Source of the DNA: Verrucomicrobiaceae bacterium
GTDB taxonomy: Bacteria; Verrucomicrobiota; Verrucomicrobiia; Chthoniobacterales; Terrimicrobiaceae
Direction: 5' to 3'
NCBI GenBank assembly: GCA_007280915.1
Contig: QYQL01000107.1
Coordinates: 1 to 53,441, forward strand
Length of the DNA stretch: 53,441 bases
The position numbers and the translations under genes are program-made. Shown here one piece after another: positions 1 to 8,267 of this stretch (the stretch's first letter is position 1; every line of letters starts with the position of its first letter). Below the pieces are notes generated by a model that saw nothing but the letters and a program-made list of their open reading frames with translations, searched no databases and was not told the origin of the DNA.

Positions 1-677
1 ATCTGGACCTTTCCGCCGAGCAGTTCCCGGTTGAGGTAGCTGACAATCTTTGTCAGCCGCCCGATTTTTTCGATGCCTGCGCGGTATTTCACAAATACGG
101 GATCATCCCACGGCGTGGAGTCGTCGATCCAAAGCCCGCCATCGGTCAGCGGAAGATCGCCGTTGAAGGCATTCCAGTTGATTTCGTTGAACATTTCGAT
201 GGCCGACACTGTGGCATTTTCCGCTTTCAGCAGCTCGAAAAACTCGCGGACGAAAGCCTCGCACAGCGACAAGTCGAGTTCGGAAAGCGGATACGAATCC
301 CACGCGCACCCGCCGTGACCATGGTTTCCCGGACGTTTCTTTGTGCCGGGCGCATACAGGAGATGCTCATCACTCTCCAGATGAACCATCACTTTTACCC
401 CGCGTTCATTGGCGCGTTTGATATGAGCAAGAAGACACGGTGCAAACGGTTTGCGCAGCGTGAGCCGGACCCATTTCGCTCCGGCATCCGCTATGGCATC
501 AATATGAGCCAGCTGCTGTTCCGGGACGCCTTTCTCCATCCATTGCAGATTCTGCTCGGTGGTGCCGATCTCAAACCCTGTGGGCTTGGTTCCTGTTGCC
601 GCGACTTCTGGTTCCTTGGCAAAACCCGGCGCTACGAGAATGGCGACGGCGGAAACCACGTTGACCAGCGACTTCAT
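1..677 (-). CDS. Secreted clan GH-A (GH5/GH39-like) glycoside hydrolase, C-terminus cut by window edge
   Basis: About 225 N-terminal residues are visible and the frame stays open to base 1. Translation begins MKSLVNVVSAVAILVAPGFA, a signal peptide. A TIM-barrel start follows, with VRLTLRKPF and KVMVHLESDE resembling early barrel strands, and then EMFNEINW, whose Asn-Glu pair (Glu165) matches the acid/base of clan GH-A hydrolases. The nucleophile would lie beyond the window. The ATG (677-675) overlaps the TGA of the upstream GH36-like gene (676-674), so the two are probably translationally coupled. The exact family cannot be assigned. A role in extracellular or periplasmic glycan hydrolysis is inferred from the fold and neighbours. 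Confidence 0.8.
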   Translation of the reverse strand, partial: MKSLVNVVSAVAILVAPGFAKEPEVAATGTKPTGFEIGTTEQNLQWMEKGVPEQQLAHIDAIADAGAKWVRLTLRKPFAPCLLAHIKRANERGVKVMVHLESDEHLLYAPGTKKRPGNHGHGGCAWDSYPLSELDLSLCEAFVREFFELLKAENATVSAIEMFNEINWNAFNGDLPLTDGGLWIDDSTPWDDPVFVKYRAGIEKIGRLTKIVSYLNRELLGGKVQ

Positions 678-2809
678 TTGTTTGGGATCAGCCCAACCAC
701 GAGCGTCCCTGGGTGACCACGCGGTATGTCGACCCGGAGCGAATGGGATTTTGGATCGAACTGAAATGCCAGCTCCTGGCCGTTCATGGAAACCGTCCGA
801 GGCAGAATTTTCGACCAGGCGAGAAACTCCCCGCCGTCGCGCAGGTCGATTTCGATCCGCCCGGGGTGTGTCCGCCGGATCGCGGTCACGCAGCCGCCGC
901 TGTTGAATTTGTCCGCAAGGCCGATTGCCGCAAATCCGTCAGAGACAGGAGCAAGGGTGAAAAGTTCAAATTCGAGCTCCCGAAGGGCCAACGGGAGGCG
1001 GTTCGATCGGGCGATGCGTGTCAGTGAACCTTCCTGATGCCGGAAAACAGCGAACTCTTCTCCGGAGAGTCCGGATACGTTATCCACACACACATCTCCA
1101 TTCACAGGCGTGTCGGCAACGGGATTGTGTCCGCAATTGAAGACGCCGAGAACCCCGCCTCCTGCCGGATTGAGATTGAAGATTTTGAACAGAGCTGGCT
1201 CGCGGGAGGGATCCACAAAAAGGCTGTCCGCTGTTGGCCTCGCAGGCCCGAGGCAGAGTGGGACCGTGCGATCGCTCAGCGCCAGCTTGCTCAGGAGGCC
1301 GAAATCCGTTCCGCCGGGTTCGTCCGAAATGTAAACCGGCCCGCCTGAGATCGCTCGGGAAGCGGCGTGAAAAGCACCGGAGGGATGCCGGGTCTGGAAC
1401 ATGTCCCAATCCGGGATAATGAATTCTCCCATCCACAGCGAGTTGAGGGCGTTGTTGATGAGGTGCCGTCCATGGGATTCCGGCTTGTCGGGAAAGAAGT
1501 CGCTCGAGGTTCGCATGATCGCCGAGCGGGGCGCCTGAAGGATGCAGTCGTTCGAACACGAACTGCACCAGATGACGTTGCTATCGAATAACGTTTTCTC
1601 GGAGCGTTCCGTTGCTCCCACGAGTCCCTTCATTGCGCGGACCCGTCCTCCACGGTCCTCCCCGAGGGTTTCGATCCATGTCATCGCATCAATCTTCACC
1701 CCGTCAACTCCCTGTGAGCGAAGGAATCCATGGTAGGCGGAGAAAAACTTGTCGAGGTCCGGCTCCGCGACCGGCTTTTGGTAAATGGGAGGGTAGAACG
1801 TGCGTGTGACGGTCGCATCGTGTTTTCCGGACGGAGCGGCATCGACGCCGGTAAATCTGGCGGGGATCCTTGGTGTGATCATTTCGATGCCAAGGTCGGG
1901 AAGGGTTTGCGGATCGGTTCCGCGCCAGTATCCGTTGAACGCCTGCCATACGAGGACGCGCGAGACGTTGTGGGTTTGTTTGAGCTTCCGAACCGTGGCT
2001 GCCAGCCCATCCGGAAAACGCTCACGGTTGGCTTCGTAGCCGGTGAGCAGGCGGTCCGCAGCGCACTGCCAACCGTCGTCCAATATGACGAAGCCGGGAC
2101 TCACGCCTCCCTCTTCGAATTTCCGCATGATCTCCATCACTCCGTCGTGCGAGACTTTTTCGTAAAAGGCATTCCATGAACACCAGCCCAGAAACCGGGC
2201 GAAGTCCGGCATCCGGGGAGCGGAGTTGACTGCACCAGACTGCTCGCGCACCCGGGCGGCAGCAGAGCGGATCAGTTTGAAGGGGTCGCCTCCCTCCTCC
2301 AAATAGAGGCCAGTGACGCGATCTGTCTTCGTCCGGCTATCGCCGCTTTCCGTAATCAGATGCAGTCTTCCATCCGTGCCCCCAGACAAGCTGGATCGGA
2401 AGGATCCATCAACCAGAGCGATCATTGCCAGATACTTTCCATTTCGAAGGTGGATCAGGAGAAACTGAGTTTCCGGAGGAACTTCGGGGATCGAATGGCC
2501 GGCGAGCGATTCCATCCAGCACGAGCTGCGTCCCCGGAAGCAGGACACGAAGCTGTCCATGTCGGCCACCCGTCCGATCGCGAAGTCCTTTTCGCTGAAC
2601 GGGGCATCAGAGCGCAACTCGACCCAACTGCCTTCCTGATCATGTTTGGCTGCCAGTGTGACTTGATCGGAGAGATCCGTCAGGGATGGAGGCATCTCAG
2701 CGTCCCCGGACGCTGGACAGGCATCGGCAAAAAGGCCTGCCAGTAACACAGTGAGAGAACAACCCCACACCTGAAGGTTGAGTTTTAAGGATGCGGTTCC
2801 ATTGTCCAT
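674..2809 (-). CDS. GH36-like alpha-galactosidase / raffinose-synthase-family (SIP1-type) protein
   Basis: 711 residues with an N-terminal signal peptide (hydrophobic stretch around 15-30). The central barrel carries the hallmarks of the raffinose synthase/SIP1 branch of GH36: FLGWCSWNAFYEKVS, FVILDDGWQ, GVDGVKIDAM with the presumed nucleophile Asp374, and RTSSDFFPDKPESHG with the presumed acid/base Asp437, followed by GEFIIPDWDMFQT. Plant relatives transfer or hydrolyse alpha-galactosyl groups. In this export-tagged bacterial form, removal of alpha-linked galactose side chains is the likely role, but other alpha-hexoses are possible. It lies 27 bp downstream of the GH5-like gene and overlaps the next gene by 4 bp (ATGA). 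Family call is firm; substrate is not. Confidence 0.88.
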   Translation of the reverse strand: MDNGTASLKLNLQVWGCSLTVLLAGLFADACPASGDAEMPPSLTDLSDQVTLAAKHDQEGSWVELRSDAPFSEKDFAIGRVADMDSFVSCFRGRSSCWMESLAGHSIPEVPPETQFLLIHLRNGKYLAMIALVDGSFRSSLSGGTDGRLHLITESGDSRTKTDRVTGLYLEEGGDPFKLIRSAAARVREQSGAVNSAPRMPDFARFLGWCSWNAFYEKVSHDGVMEIMRKFEEGGVSPGFVILDDGWQCAADRLLTGYEANRERFPDGLAATVRKLKQTHNVSRVLVWQAFNGYWRGTDPQTLPDLGIEMITPRIPARFTGVDAAPSGKHDATVTRTFYPPIYQKPVAEPDLDKFFSAYHGFLRSQGVDGVKIDAMTWIETLGEDRGGRVRAMKGLVGATERSEKTLFDSNVIWCSSCSNDCILQAPRSAIMRTSSDFFPDKPESHGRHLINNALNSLWMGEFIIPDWDMFQTRHPSGAFHAASRAISGGPVYISDEPGGTDFGLLSKLALSDRTVPLCLGPARPTADSLFVDPSREPALFKIFNLNPAGGGVLGVFNCGHNPVADTPVNGDVCVDNVSGLSGEEFAVFRHQEGSLTRIARSNRLPLALRELEFELFTLAPVSDGFAAIGLADKFNSGGCVTAIRRTHPGRIEIDLRDGGEFLAWSKILPRTVSMNGQELAFQFDPKSHSLRVDIPRGHPGTLVVGLIPNK

Positions 2810-2836
2810 GTGTCTGAGGAATCCTGGCAGAAGGAA

Positions 2837-4003
2837 CTAGGGCACCTTTCCTGTGGCGATTTCAGCATACTTGTTGAAGATATCATGGCCGGGGCGCAGG
2901 GAGCCATCCATCCGGATGAATGCCATATAGCCGGGATTTGCTACCGGTCCCAGATCGGGGAGGTGCAAATCCGCTACAGGGCTGGTATAGAGTGCGTGTG
3001 GAAGAAATCCGACGCCCAGTTTGGTGAGGCCATCAAGCGCTCCTTCGACAATGAGCGCTCTGACCTCGTCGTCCAGAGAGCCCCAGCAGCATTCGGAGGC
3101 GACAACCGGCTTCTTCAAGCCGGCAGATTCCCACAGTTTGAGACTCTTCTGGGTAACAGCCAGATAGCCAATTTTTCTGGTCTCCAGGTTTTCTTTGTTC
3201 AAATACGCTTTGTCCGTTGGATTCGAGCGGAATCCTTTATACGGGTGGGTTGTCCAAAGGTCGCAATAATCGAACAGAGCCATTCCGTCCGGGGTCGCAC
3301 CATAGCCGGGCATCCCGATGGTTGTCGGGTTGCCGGGGAATTTCTTGTGGACGTAATCAGCCAATTCCTTGAGCCATTCGTTGGACTCAACCGAAACAGG
3401 CTCATTGCAAAGATCCCACGCCAACACGTTGCCGGGACATGCCGAAAGAGTCGCGGTCACATACTTTTCAAACTCCTCAAATAGCAGATTCGACCAGTCC
3501 GCCCCCACGGGGTCATAGGGAGGCTTCCCATCCCAGATCGTGAAGAGAACAGGAATCATGAGCAGATCCAGTTCCTTGCAGGCGGCAAAGGCCTTCTTCA
3601 AATTGGCGATATAGGCTTTCGGATCTTTCTTCCACGCTCCCCAACTCAGCCAGAGGCGCACCGTGTTCATCTTTGGGAAGAGCTCCTTACCCCGGGCCAG
3701 TTCCGATTTGTATTTTGCCGCATCAAATTTATCGATCCAGATTTCCGGCCCGGTGCTTCCCCACGATGGTTGGTAGTTGAAGCCAACAATGTGCTTTGCC
3801 CCGTCCATCTGATCCCATGAGACCCGTTCAAACGCGGCTTTGGCACCGGGAGTATAGCGGGATAAGTCCGGCTTGGTCGTTTCGGCTCCACCGGCATTTT
3901 GAAATCCGGATGCGAGTAGCATTCCGACTGCCATGGCGAAGCAGAGTCCCTGAACGCCGGGTCGGTTTACGACTGGTTTCAAAATGACGTTCTGTCGTTT
4001 CAT
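2837..4003 (-). CDS. Secreted GH5-like (clan GH-A) glycoside hydrolase
   Basis: 388 residues. A hydrophobic segment near 18-38 acts as signal peptide. The single domain is a TIM barrel: VRLWLSWGAW early, LAWDLCNEPV with acid/base Glu201, LWTTHPYKGF, and VVASECCWGS with the likely nucleophile Glu304. The roughly 100-residue spacing of the two glutamates and the length fit GH5-type enzymes. It is one of two clan GH-A enzymes in the minus-strand block, separated by 10 bp from the upstream sulfatase and 27 bp from the downstream GH36-like gene, so all are probably co-transcribed. Substrate is unknown; an endo- or exo-acting beta-glycosidase on the same glycan as its neighbours is inferred. Confidence 0.85.
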   Translation of the reverse strand: MKRQNVILKPVVNRPGVQGLCFAMAVGMLLASGFQNAGGAETTKPDLSRYTPGAKAAFERVSWDQMDGAKHIVGFNYQPSWGSTGPEIWIDKFDAAKYKSELARGKELFPKMNTVRLWLSWGAWKKDPKAYIANLKKAFAACKELDLLMIPVLFTIWDGKPPYDPVGADWSNLLFEEFEKYVTATLSACPGNVLAWDLCNEPVSVESNEWLKELADYVHKKFPGNPTTIGMPGYGATPDGMALFDYCDLWTTHPYKGFRSNPTDKAYLNKENLETRKIGYLAVTQKSLKLWESAGLKKPVVASECCWGSLDDEVRALIVEGALDGLTKLGVGFLPHALYTSPVADLHLPDLGPVANPGYMAFIRMDGSLRPGHDIFNKYAEIATGKVP

Positions 4004-4013
4004 TGAATTGGGA

Positions 4014-5375
4014 TCACTTGGCTGGCGGTTCGCTGCTGTCCTCTTTGAAAAGGTGCGCCGGATTCAAGGGCGGGTTCTTGGCATTCCACTCTTCAAAGAG
4101 AGCGGAGAGAGCCTTCACCCGTGCCGGTTCGCGGTCGGCAAGGTTGTTCTTTTCGCTAGGATCGTCCGCTAGGTTGAAGAGTTCGACCGGAGCGCGGCTG
4201 TTGTTCACCATCCATTTCCAGTCGCCCTGGCGCACCGCCTTCGCGCTCTGCCAGCGCCAGAAGAGCGCGTCGTGGGGCGGTTTCTTGGATTCGCCGAGCA
4301 GTTGGGGCAGCAGGTTTACTCCGTCGAGTTCGGTTTCCGGCAGGGGTTTTGCGCCTGCGGCGGCCAGCGCGGTGGGCAGGAGGTCGAGCGAACTGACCGG
4401 CGTGTCGAAGGTTTTTCCCGCCGGGAGCCGGCCTTTCCACTGGATGACAAACGGCTCGCGAATGCCGCCCTCGTAAACGTCGCCCTTGACGCCACGATAG
4501 GGCACGTTGAATGAACAGTTTTTGATGATTTTTTCCGGCGTGCCGGTGCCTCCGTTGTCACTGAGGAAAACAATCAGCGTGCGGTCCTCCTGGCCCGTGG
4601 CTCGGAGTGCCTTCAGGATCTCGCCGACGGCGTCGTCGAGGCTCATGATCATGGCTGCGCAGAGCGCTCGCTTGGGATTGGCGATGTGCTTCACCTTGTC
4701 CTCGCATCCGGGCGGCATGGTCTGCGGAAGATGGGGTGCATTGAATGCGGTGTAGAGGAACCACGGCTGGTCGGTGTGCCGCTCAATAAAAGACGCCGCC
4801 TCGCTGCCGAACGTGGTTGTGAGGTAGCCGGCATCGTCGGGTGAAATGGTGGTGGTGCCGCGCATCAGGGGGTTCCCCGCATCCTGCGGGCGCGTGCCGA
4901 GGTAGCCGTGCCCACCTCCCTGGAACCCGAAGAACTCATCGAACCCGTGCTTCTGCGGGTGATCGGAGGGTGTCGAGCCGAGATGCCATTTTCCGACCAT
5001 CCCCGTGACATAGCCCGATGCCTTGAGGTGTTCCGCAAAGATTTTCTGTCCGGTTTGAAAGCAGGCCAGAAGATAGTTGTTATTCTCGTGACCGAAGCGC
5101 TGCTGATAGCGTCCGGTGAGCAGCCCGGCCCGCGTCGGCGAGCACTGGGGAGCGGTGACATAGCCCGCAGTGAAGCGGATGCCATTGGCGGCGAGAGAGT
5201 TGAGGTTTGGGGTCGGGATTTCCTTGCTGCCATTGAATCCGACGTCCGCCCAGCCGAGGTCGTCGGCGAGCAGGATCAGGATGTTGGGTTTTCCGACCGG
5301 CATCTTCGCCTCAGCCGCATCCGATGAGGTCAAAGCCAGAGTCAATGATGCGAAACAGAGAAGCAGGGATCTCAT
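4014..5375 (-). CDS. S1-family sulfatase (Cys-type), secreted
   Basis: 453 residues with signal peptide MRSLLLCFASLTLALTSSDA. Alkaline-phosphatase-fold sulfatase: NILILLADDLGWADVGFNG supplies calcium-binding aspartates, CSPTRAGLLTGR holds the Cys78 that must become formylglycine, GMVGKWHLG the active-site Lys and His, and LIVFLSDNGG the late metal ligands. The C-terminal part has AVRQGDWKWMV and LFNLADDPSEKNNL, the usual end of this family. It closely resembles the sulfatase at 6829-8232 (both have FTAGYVTAPQCSP and GRYQQRFGHE), so the two are paralogues. It would hydrolyse a sulfate ester on the target glycan; which carbon is not predictable here. A maturase must be supplied from elsewhere. 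Confidence 0.95.
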   Translation of the reverse strand: MRSLLLCFASLTLALTSSDAAEAKMPVGKPNILILLADDLGWADVGFNGSKEIPTPNLNSLAANGIRFTAGYVTAPQCSPTRAGLLTGRYQQRFGHENNNYLLACFQTGQKIFAEHLKASGYVTGMVGKWHLGSTPSDHPQKHGFDEFFGFQGGGHGYLGTRPQDAGNPLMRGTTTISPDDAGYLTTTFGSEAASFIERHTDQPWFLYTAFNAPHLPQTMPPGCEDKVKHIANPKRALCAAMIMSLDDAVGEILKALRATGQEDRTLIVFLSDNGGTGTPEKIIKNCSFNVPYRGVKGDVYEGGIREPFVIQWKGRLPAGKTFDTPVSSLDLLPTALAAAGAKPLPETELDGVNLLPQLLGESKKPPHDALFWRWQSAKAVRQGDWKWMVNNSRAPVELFNLADDPSEKNNLADREPARVKALSALFEEWNAKNPPLNPAHLFKEDSSEPPAK

Positions 5376-5416
5376 GGATGGATGTTCGATGGGGGGGGCT
5401 CCGGAAATGCGCTGAC

Positions 5417-6832
5417 TTACCTGAGCGAAGCCGGGTACGCGTCACAGCGGGCACGCAATGCCGCGAGGGTCTCCGCACATTTGGCATCGTTCACGAGATT
5501 GTGTTCCTCCCGGGGGTCGCTGGAAAGATCGAAGAGTTCCTCCTGCACGGGGTTCGTATCCTTGTAGCGGATGTATTTCCAGCGCTCGGTCCGAACACCT
5601 TCGCAGCGCGGGAGAGGGCGTCCTTTGGCGGAATCTTCAAAGCCGGAGATGTCGTGCTCGTAATACCAGTCTTTGCGCCCGCCCGCGTTGGGATCGCGGA
5701 GAATGGGCTGGAGGTCGCTTCCCTGCATCGTTGGCGGAACAGATAAGCCAGCCATCGCCAGTATGGTCGGAGCCAAGTCAATGTTCAATGCCATCTGCCC
5801 TCGGCGACCATGGAGAGAGTCAGACAGACGCGGATCGCGGATGATGAGTGGCACGCGGATGCTTTCCTCATACATGTTCCATTTTCCAACGAGCCGGTGC
5901 GCGCCTTCCATGCTGCCATTGTCAGATGTGAATATGACAACGGTGTTCCGGTCGAAGCCCTGTTTCCGCAACATGTCCATGACGCGCCCCACGGCGATGT
6001 CCGCGCGGTGAATATATCGGTAGGTAGTGGCCATGTCCTTCTGATACTTCGCATCATCCTTCAAATAGTCCGCGCTCGGGGCGTTCGCGTTCCGGGTTTT
6101 AGTGATGGCTTCGGGCAGTTTGTCGAATGCCTCTTGAGTGAGCGTGGCAGGGCGGGGGATCGGCCCCTGCGGTGGAGGGACCATCTCCGGATCCTCCATC
6201 GCGAGCGGTCCGTGGGGTTCTTTGAGGGCCAGGATCAGGAGGAAGGGCCTGTCCTTCGGCTGTTCTTTGAGGAACTGATCCACTTTTTCCTCCATGATCG
6301 TGGTCAGATAGCGATCCTTTCCATCCACGGTCTGTCGGAAACTGACCGATTGCGGGAATCCATACCACAGGTCGAACTGGTCGGCGGGCAGGGCCAGATT
6401 TTTGTCATTCTTGTCGGGATTTCCGATGGCGAGTTTTCCCAGGAAGGCCGTGCGGTAGCCGGCCGCGCGCAGAAGCATCGGATACGTCTGCTTCCATTGT
6501 TCCGCATTCAGCGGTTTTTCGAAGCTGTTGATGCCGTGCCGCGCCATATACTGCCCGGTGAGCAGGTTTGCCCGGCTCACCGCGCAGATGGAAGTCGTGA
6601 CGAACATTTGATCAAACACGACTCCCTCCGCCGCAAGCCTGTCCATGTTCGGCGTGGAGATGGCCTTGTTGCCCATGCAGCCCATGGCATTTTGTGGTTG
6701 GTCGTCGGTGAAGATGAGGACGATATTGGGCTTGGTGGCATCGGCACCTTGGGATGCGGACGGCAGTAATAATCCGGAAGCCAGCAAGGTGGCGGCCAGA
6801 TGGCAGATTCGGAGGGTTGGTTGCATATTCAT
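5417..6832 (-). CDS. S1-family sulfatase with CAVSR modification motif, secreted
   Basis: 471 residues with a signal peptide ending near SQGADA. NIVLIFTDDQPQNAMG provides metal ligands; the formylglycine site is SICAVSRANLLTGQY with Cys83. The third position of the core C-x-[P/A/S]-x-R motif is Val, which departs from the standard consensus. FLGKLAIG replaces the usual GKWH, another variation shared by some members; [10 protein letters not shown] holds the late Asp-Asn pair. It ends with LFDLSSDPREEHNL. The ATG (6832-6830) overlaps the upstream sulfatase TGA (6831-6829) as ATGA. Sulfatase fold is certain; activity depends on a maturase accepting CxVxR. Confidence 0.92.
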   Translation of the reverse strand: MNMQPTLRICHLAATLLASGLLLPSASQGADATKPNIVLIFTDDQPQNAMGCMGNKAISTPNMDRLAAEGVVFDQMFVTTSICAVSRANLLTGQYMARHGINSFEKPLNAEQWKQTYPMLLRAAGYRTAFLGKLAIGNPDKNDKNLALPADQFDLWYGFPQSVSFRQTVDGKDRYLTTIMEEKVDQFLKEQPKDRPFLLILALKEPHGPLAMEDPEMVPPPQGPIPRPATLTQEAFDKLPEAITKTRNANAPSADYLKDDAKYQKDMATTYRYIHRADIAVGRVMDMLRKQGFDRNTVVIFTSDNGSMEGAHRLVGKWNMYEESIRVPLIIRDPRLSDSLHGRRGQMALNIDLAPTILAMAGLSVPPTMQGSDLQPILRDPNAGGRKDWYYEHDISGFEDSAKGRPLPRCEGVRTERWKYIRYKDTNPVQEELFDLSSDPREEHNLVNDAKCAETLAALRARCDAYPASLR

Positions 6833-8232
6833 GGGAGGGTGGACTGTTTGTGCTTCGCCGGCTTGTCAGCGTCGCTCTCGGGACCTTCGGCGGTGTCCTT
6901 GAAGTCGGGTCCGACAGGTGGCATTTCAGCGGACCAGTGTTCGAACATCTCAAGCATGTTCTTCGCCTTTTCGGGATATTGCGGAGTGAGGTCGGTCGCC
7001 TCCTTTTGGTCCTTAGACAAATCAATGAGGCGCCATGCGTGATTGTCTCTGCCGCGCAGAAGCTTCCAATCACCCTGGCGGACTGCCTGTTCGCTCCGCC
7101 AGCGCCAGAATAAGGCATCGTGAGGGTCACCAGACTGACCGTCTTTGAGAAAAGGCAGGAGGTTCACTCCGTCGAGAGAGGAGTTGGCGAGCGGTTTCGC
7201 ACTGGCGGCGGCCAGCGCGGTCGGCAGCATGTCGAGGGAGATCACCGGGCGGTCATAAGTCCTGCCGGCGGGCAGCGTGTCTTTCCATTGCATAATGAAA
7301 GGGATGCGGATGCCGCCCTCGTAAACCGTCCCCTTATCTCCGGTGAAGGGCGTATTGATCGAGCCTGTAAAGTGTTTGGGCTCGCCCTCGCTGCGCCGTG
7401 TGCCGCCGTTGTCGCTCAAAAAGAAGATGAGAGTGTTTCCCTCCTCCTTCATTTCGCGCAGTTTTTCCAGCACCGTTCCCACGGCTTCATCCTGCTGTGC
7501 CATTACGGACAACACGCCAAGCCGCTCCTTCGAGATGCCGGGAAATCGTGCACTATAATTTCCGAAATCCACCTGCTGGGTGTGTGGGGCATGGAGTGCA
7601 AGATACACGAACCATGGTTCATCGCGGTGCCGTCCAATGAAGTCCGCCGCCTTGCGTGCGAACACACGGTCGTCATACGCATGTGGCGACGGTTCGATGT
7701 CAGTGCCTTTCTTCGCCACCTGCCCGTAATCGTTGTAGCCAAAGCTCTCGTCGAAGCCGTGCTGCGTCGGAAACATCTGGTCTTTGCTCTCAAGGATCTC
7801 CTTCGGGGCTGTGCCCGCGTCGGAGAACCCGAGATGCCATTTGCCGAAGTGTCCCGTCGCGTAGCCGGCAGCTTTCAAATGATCGGCCATGGTTTTGCCG
7901 CCGCCCATGAGCATCACCGGAAAATTCGGATTCCCCTCGTGCCCGAACCGCTGCTGATATCTCCCGCTCAGCAGCCCGGCCCTTGAGGGAGAGCACTGCG
8001 GCGCGGTGACATAGCCTGCCGTGAATCGGATTCCGTTGGTTGCCAGAGAATCAATGTTCGGAGTTTTCACATCCGTCGAGCCCTGGCACCCGAGATCGGC
8101 ATAGCCGAGGTCATCGGCGAGGATGACAAGGATATTGGGCCTGGCGGGTGAATCGGCAGCGGTAACCGGCAGGCAGGGGGAGACCAACAGCATTGCGACG
8201 GTCAGCCGACAAAAAGGAGATAGAATTTTCAT
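6829..8232 (-). CDS. S1-family sulfatase (Cys-type), secreted
   Basis: 467 residues, signal peptide through about residue 25. NILVILADDLGYADLGCQG (metal site), CSPSRAGLLSGR with Cys80 as formylglycine precursor, HFGKWHLGF, and LIFFLSDNGGTRRSEG. The end region shows AVRQGDWKLLRG and LIDLSKDQKEATDL. It is a paralogue of the sulfatase at 4014-5375, with which it shares the segment around the catalytic cysteine. It is the first of three consecutive sulfatases in transcription order, lies 35 bp after the repeat-bearing rhamnosidase, and overlaps the next sulfatase by 4 bp. The tail is lysine/histidine-rich (ADKPAKHKQ). A role in desulfating rhamnose or another sugar before or after rhamnosidase attack is inferred. 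Confidence 0.95.
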   Translation of the reverse strand: MKILSPFCRLTVAMLLVSPCLPVTAADSPARPNILVILADDLGYADLGCQGSTDVKTPNIDSLATNGIRFTAGYVTAPQCSPSRAGLLSGRYQQRFGHEGNPNFPVMLMGGGKTMADHLKAAGYATGHFGKWHLGFSDAGTAPKEILESKDQMFPTQHGFDESFGYNDYGQVAKKGTDIEPSPHAYDDRVFARKAADFIGRHRDEPWFVYLALHAPHTQQVDFGNYSARFPGISKERLGVLSVMAQQDEAVGTVLEKLREMKEEGNTLIFFLSDNGGTRRSEGEPKHFTGSINTPFTGDKGTVYEGGIRIPFIMQWKDTLPAGRTYDRPVISLDMLPTALAAASAKPLANSSLDGVNLLPFLKDGQSGDPHDALFWRWRSEQAVRQGDWKLLRGRDNHAWRLIDLSKDQKEATDLTPQYPEKAKNMLEMFEHWSAEMPPVGPDFKDTAEGPESDADKPAKHKQSTLP

Positions 8233-8267
8233 GGGGGGGAAAGCAGGCAGCTTTTTCTCCTAAACCG

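Noticed and set aside
674..2809. Inactivating substitution in the GH36-like protein because RTSSDF differs from the plant RxSDDF motif
   Set aside because: The second Asp is kept, and bacterial members of this branch commonly vary at the preceding position, so it is probably normal.
5810..6769. 319-codon plus-strand frame opposite the sulfatase at 5417-6832
   Set aside because: Shadow frame; the sulfatase on the other strand has signal peptide and all active-site motifs.
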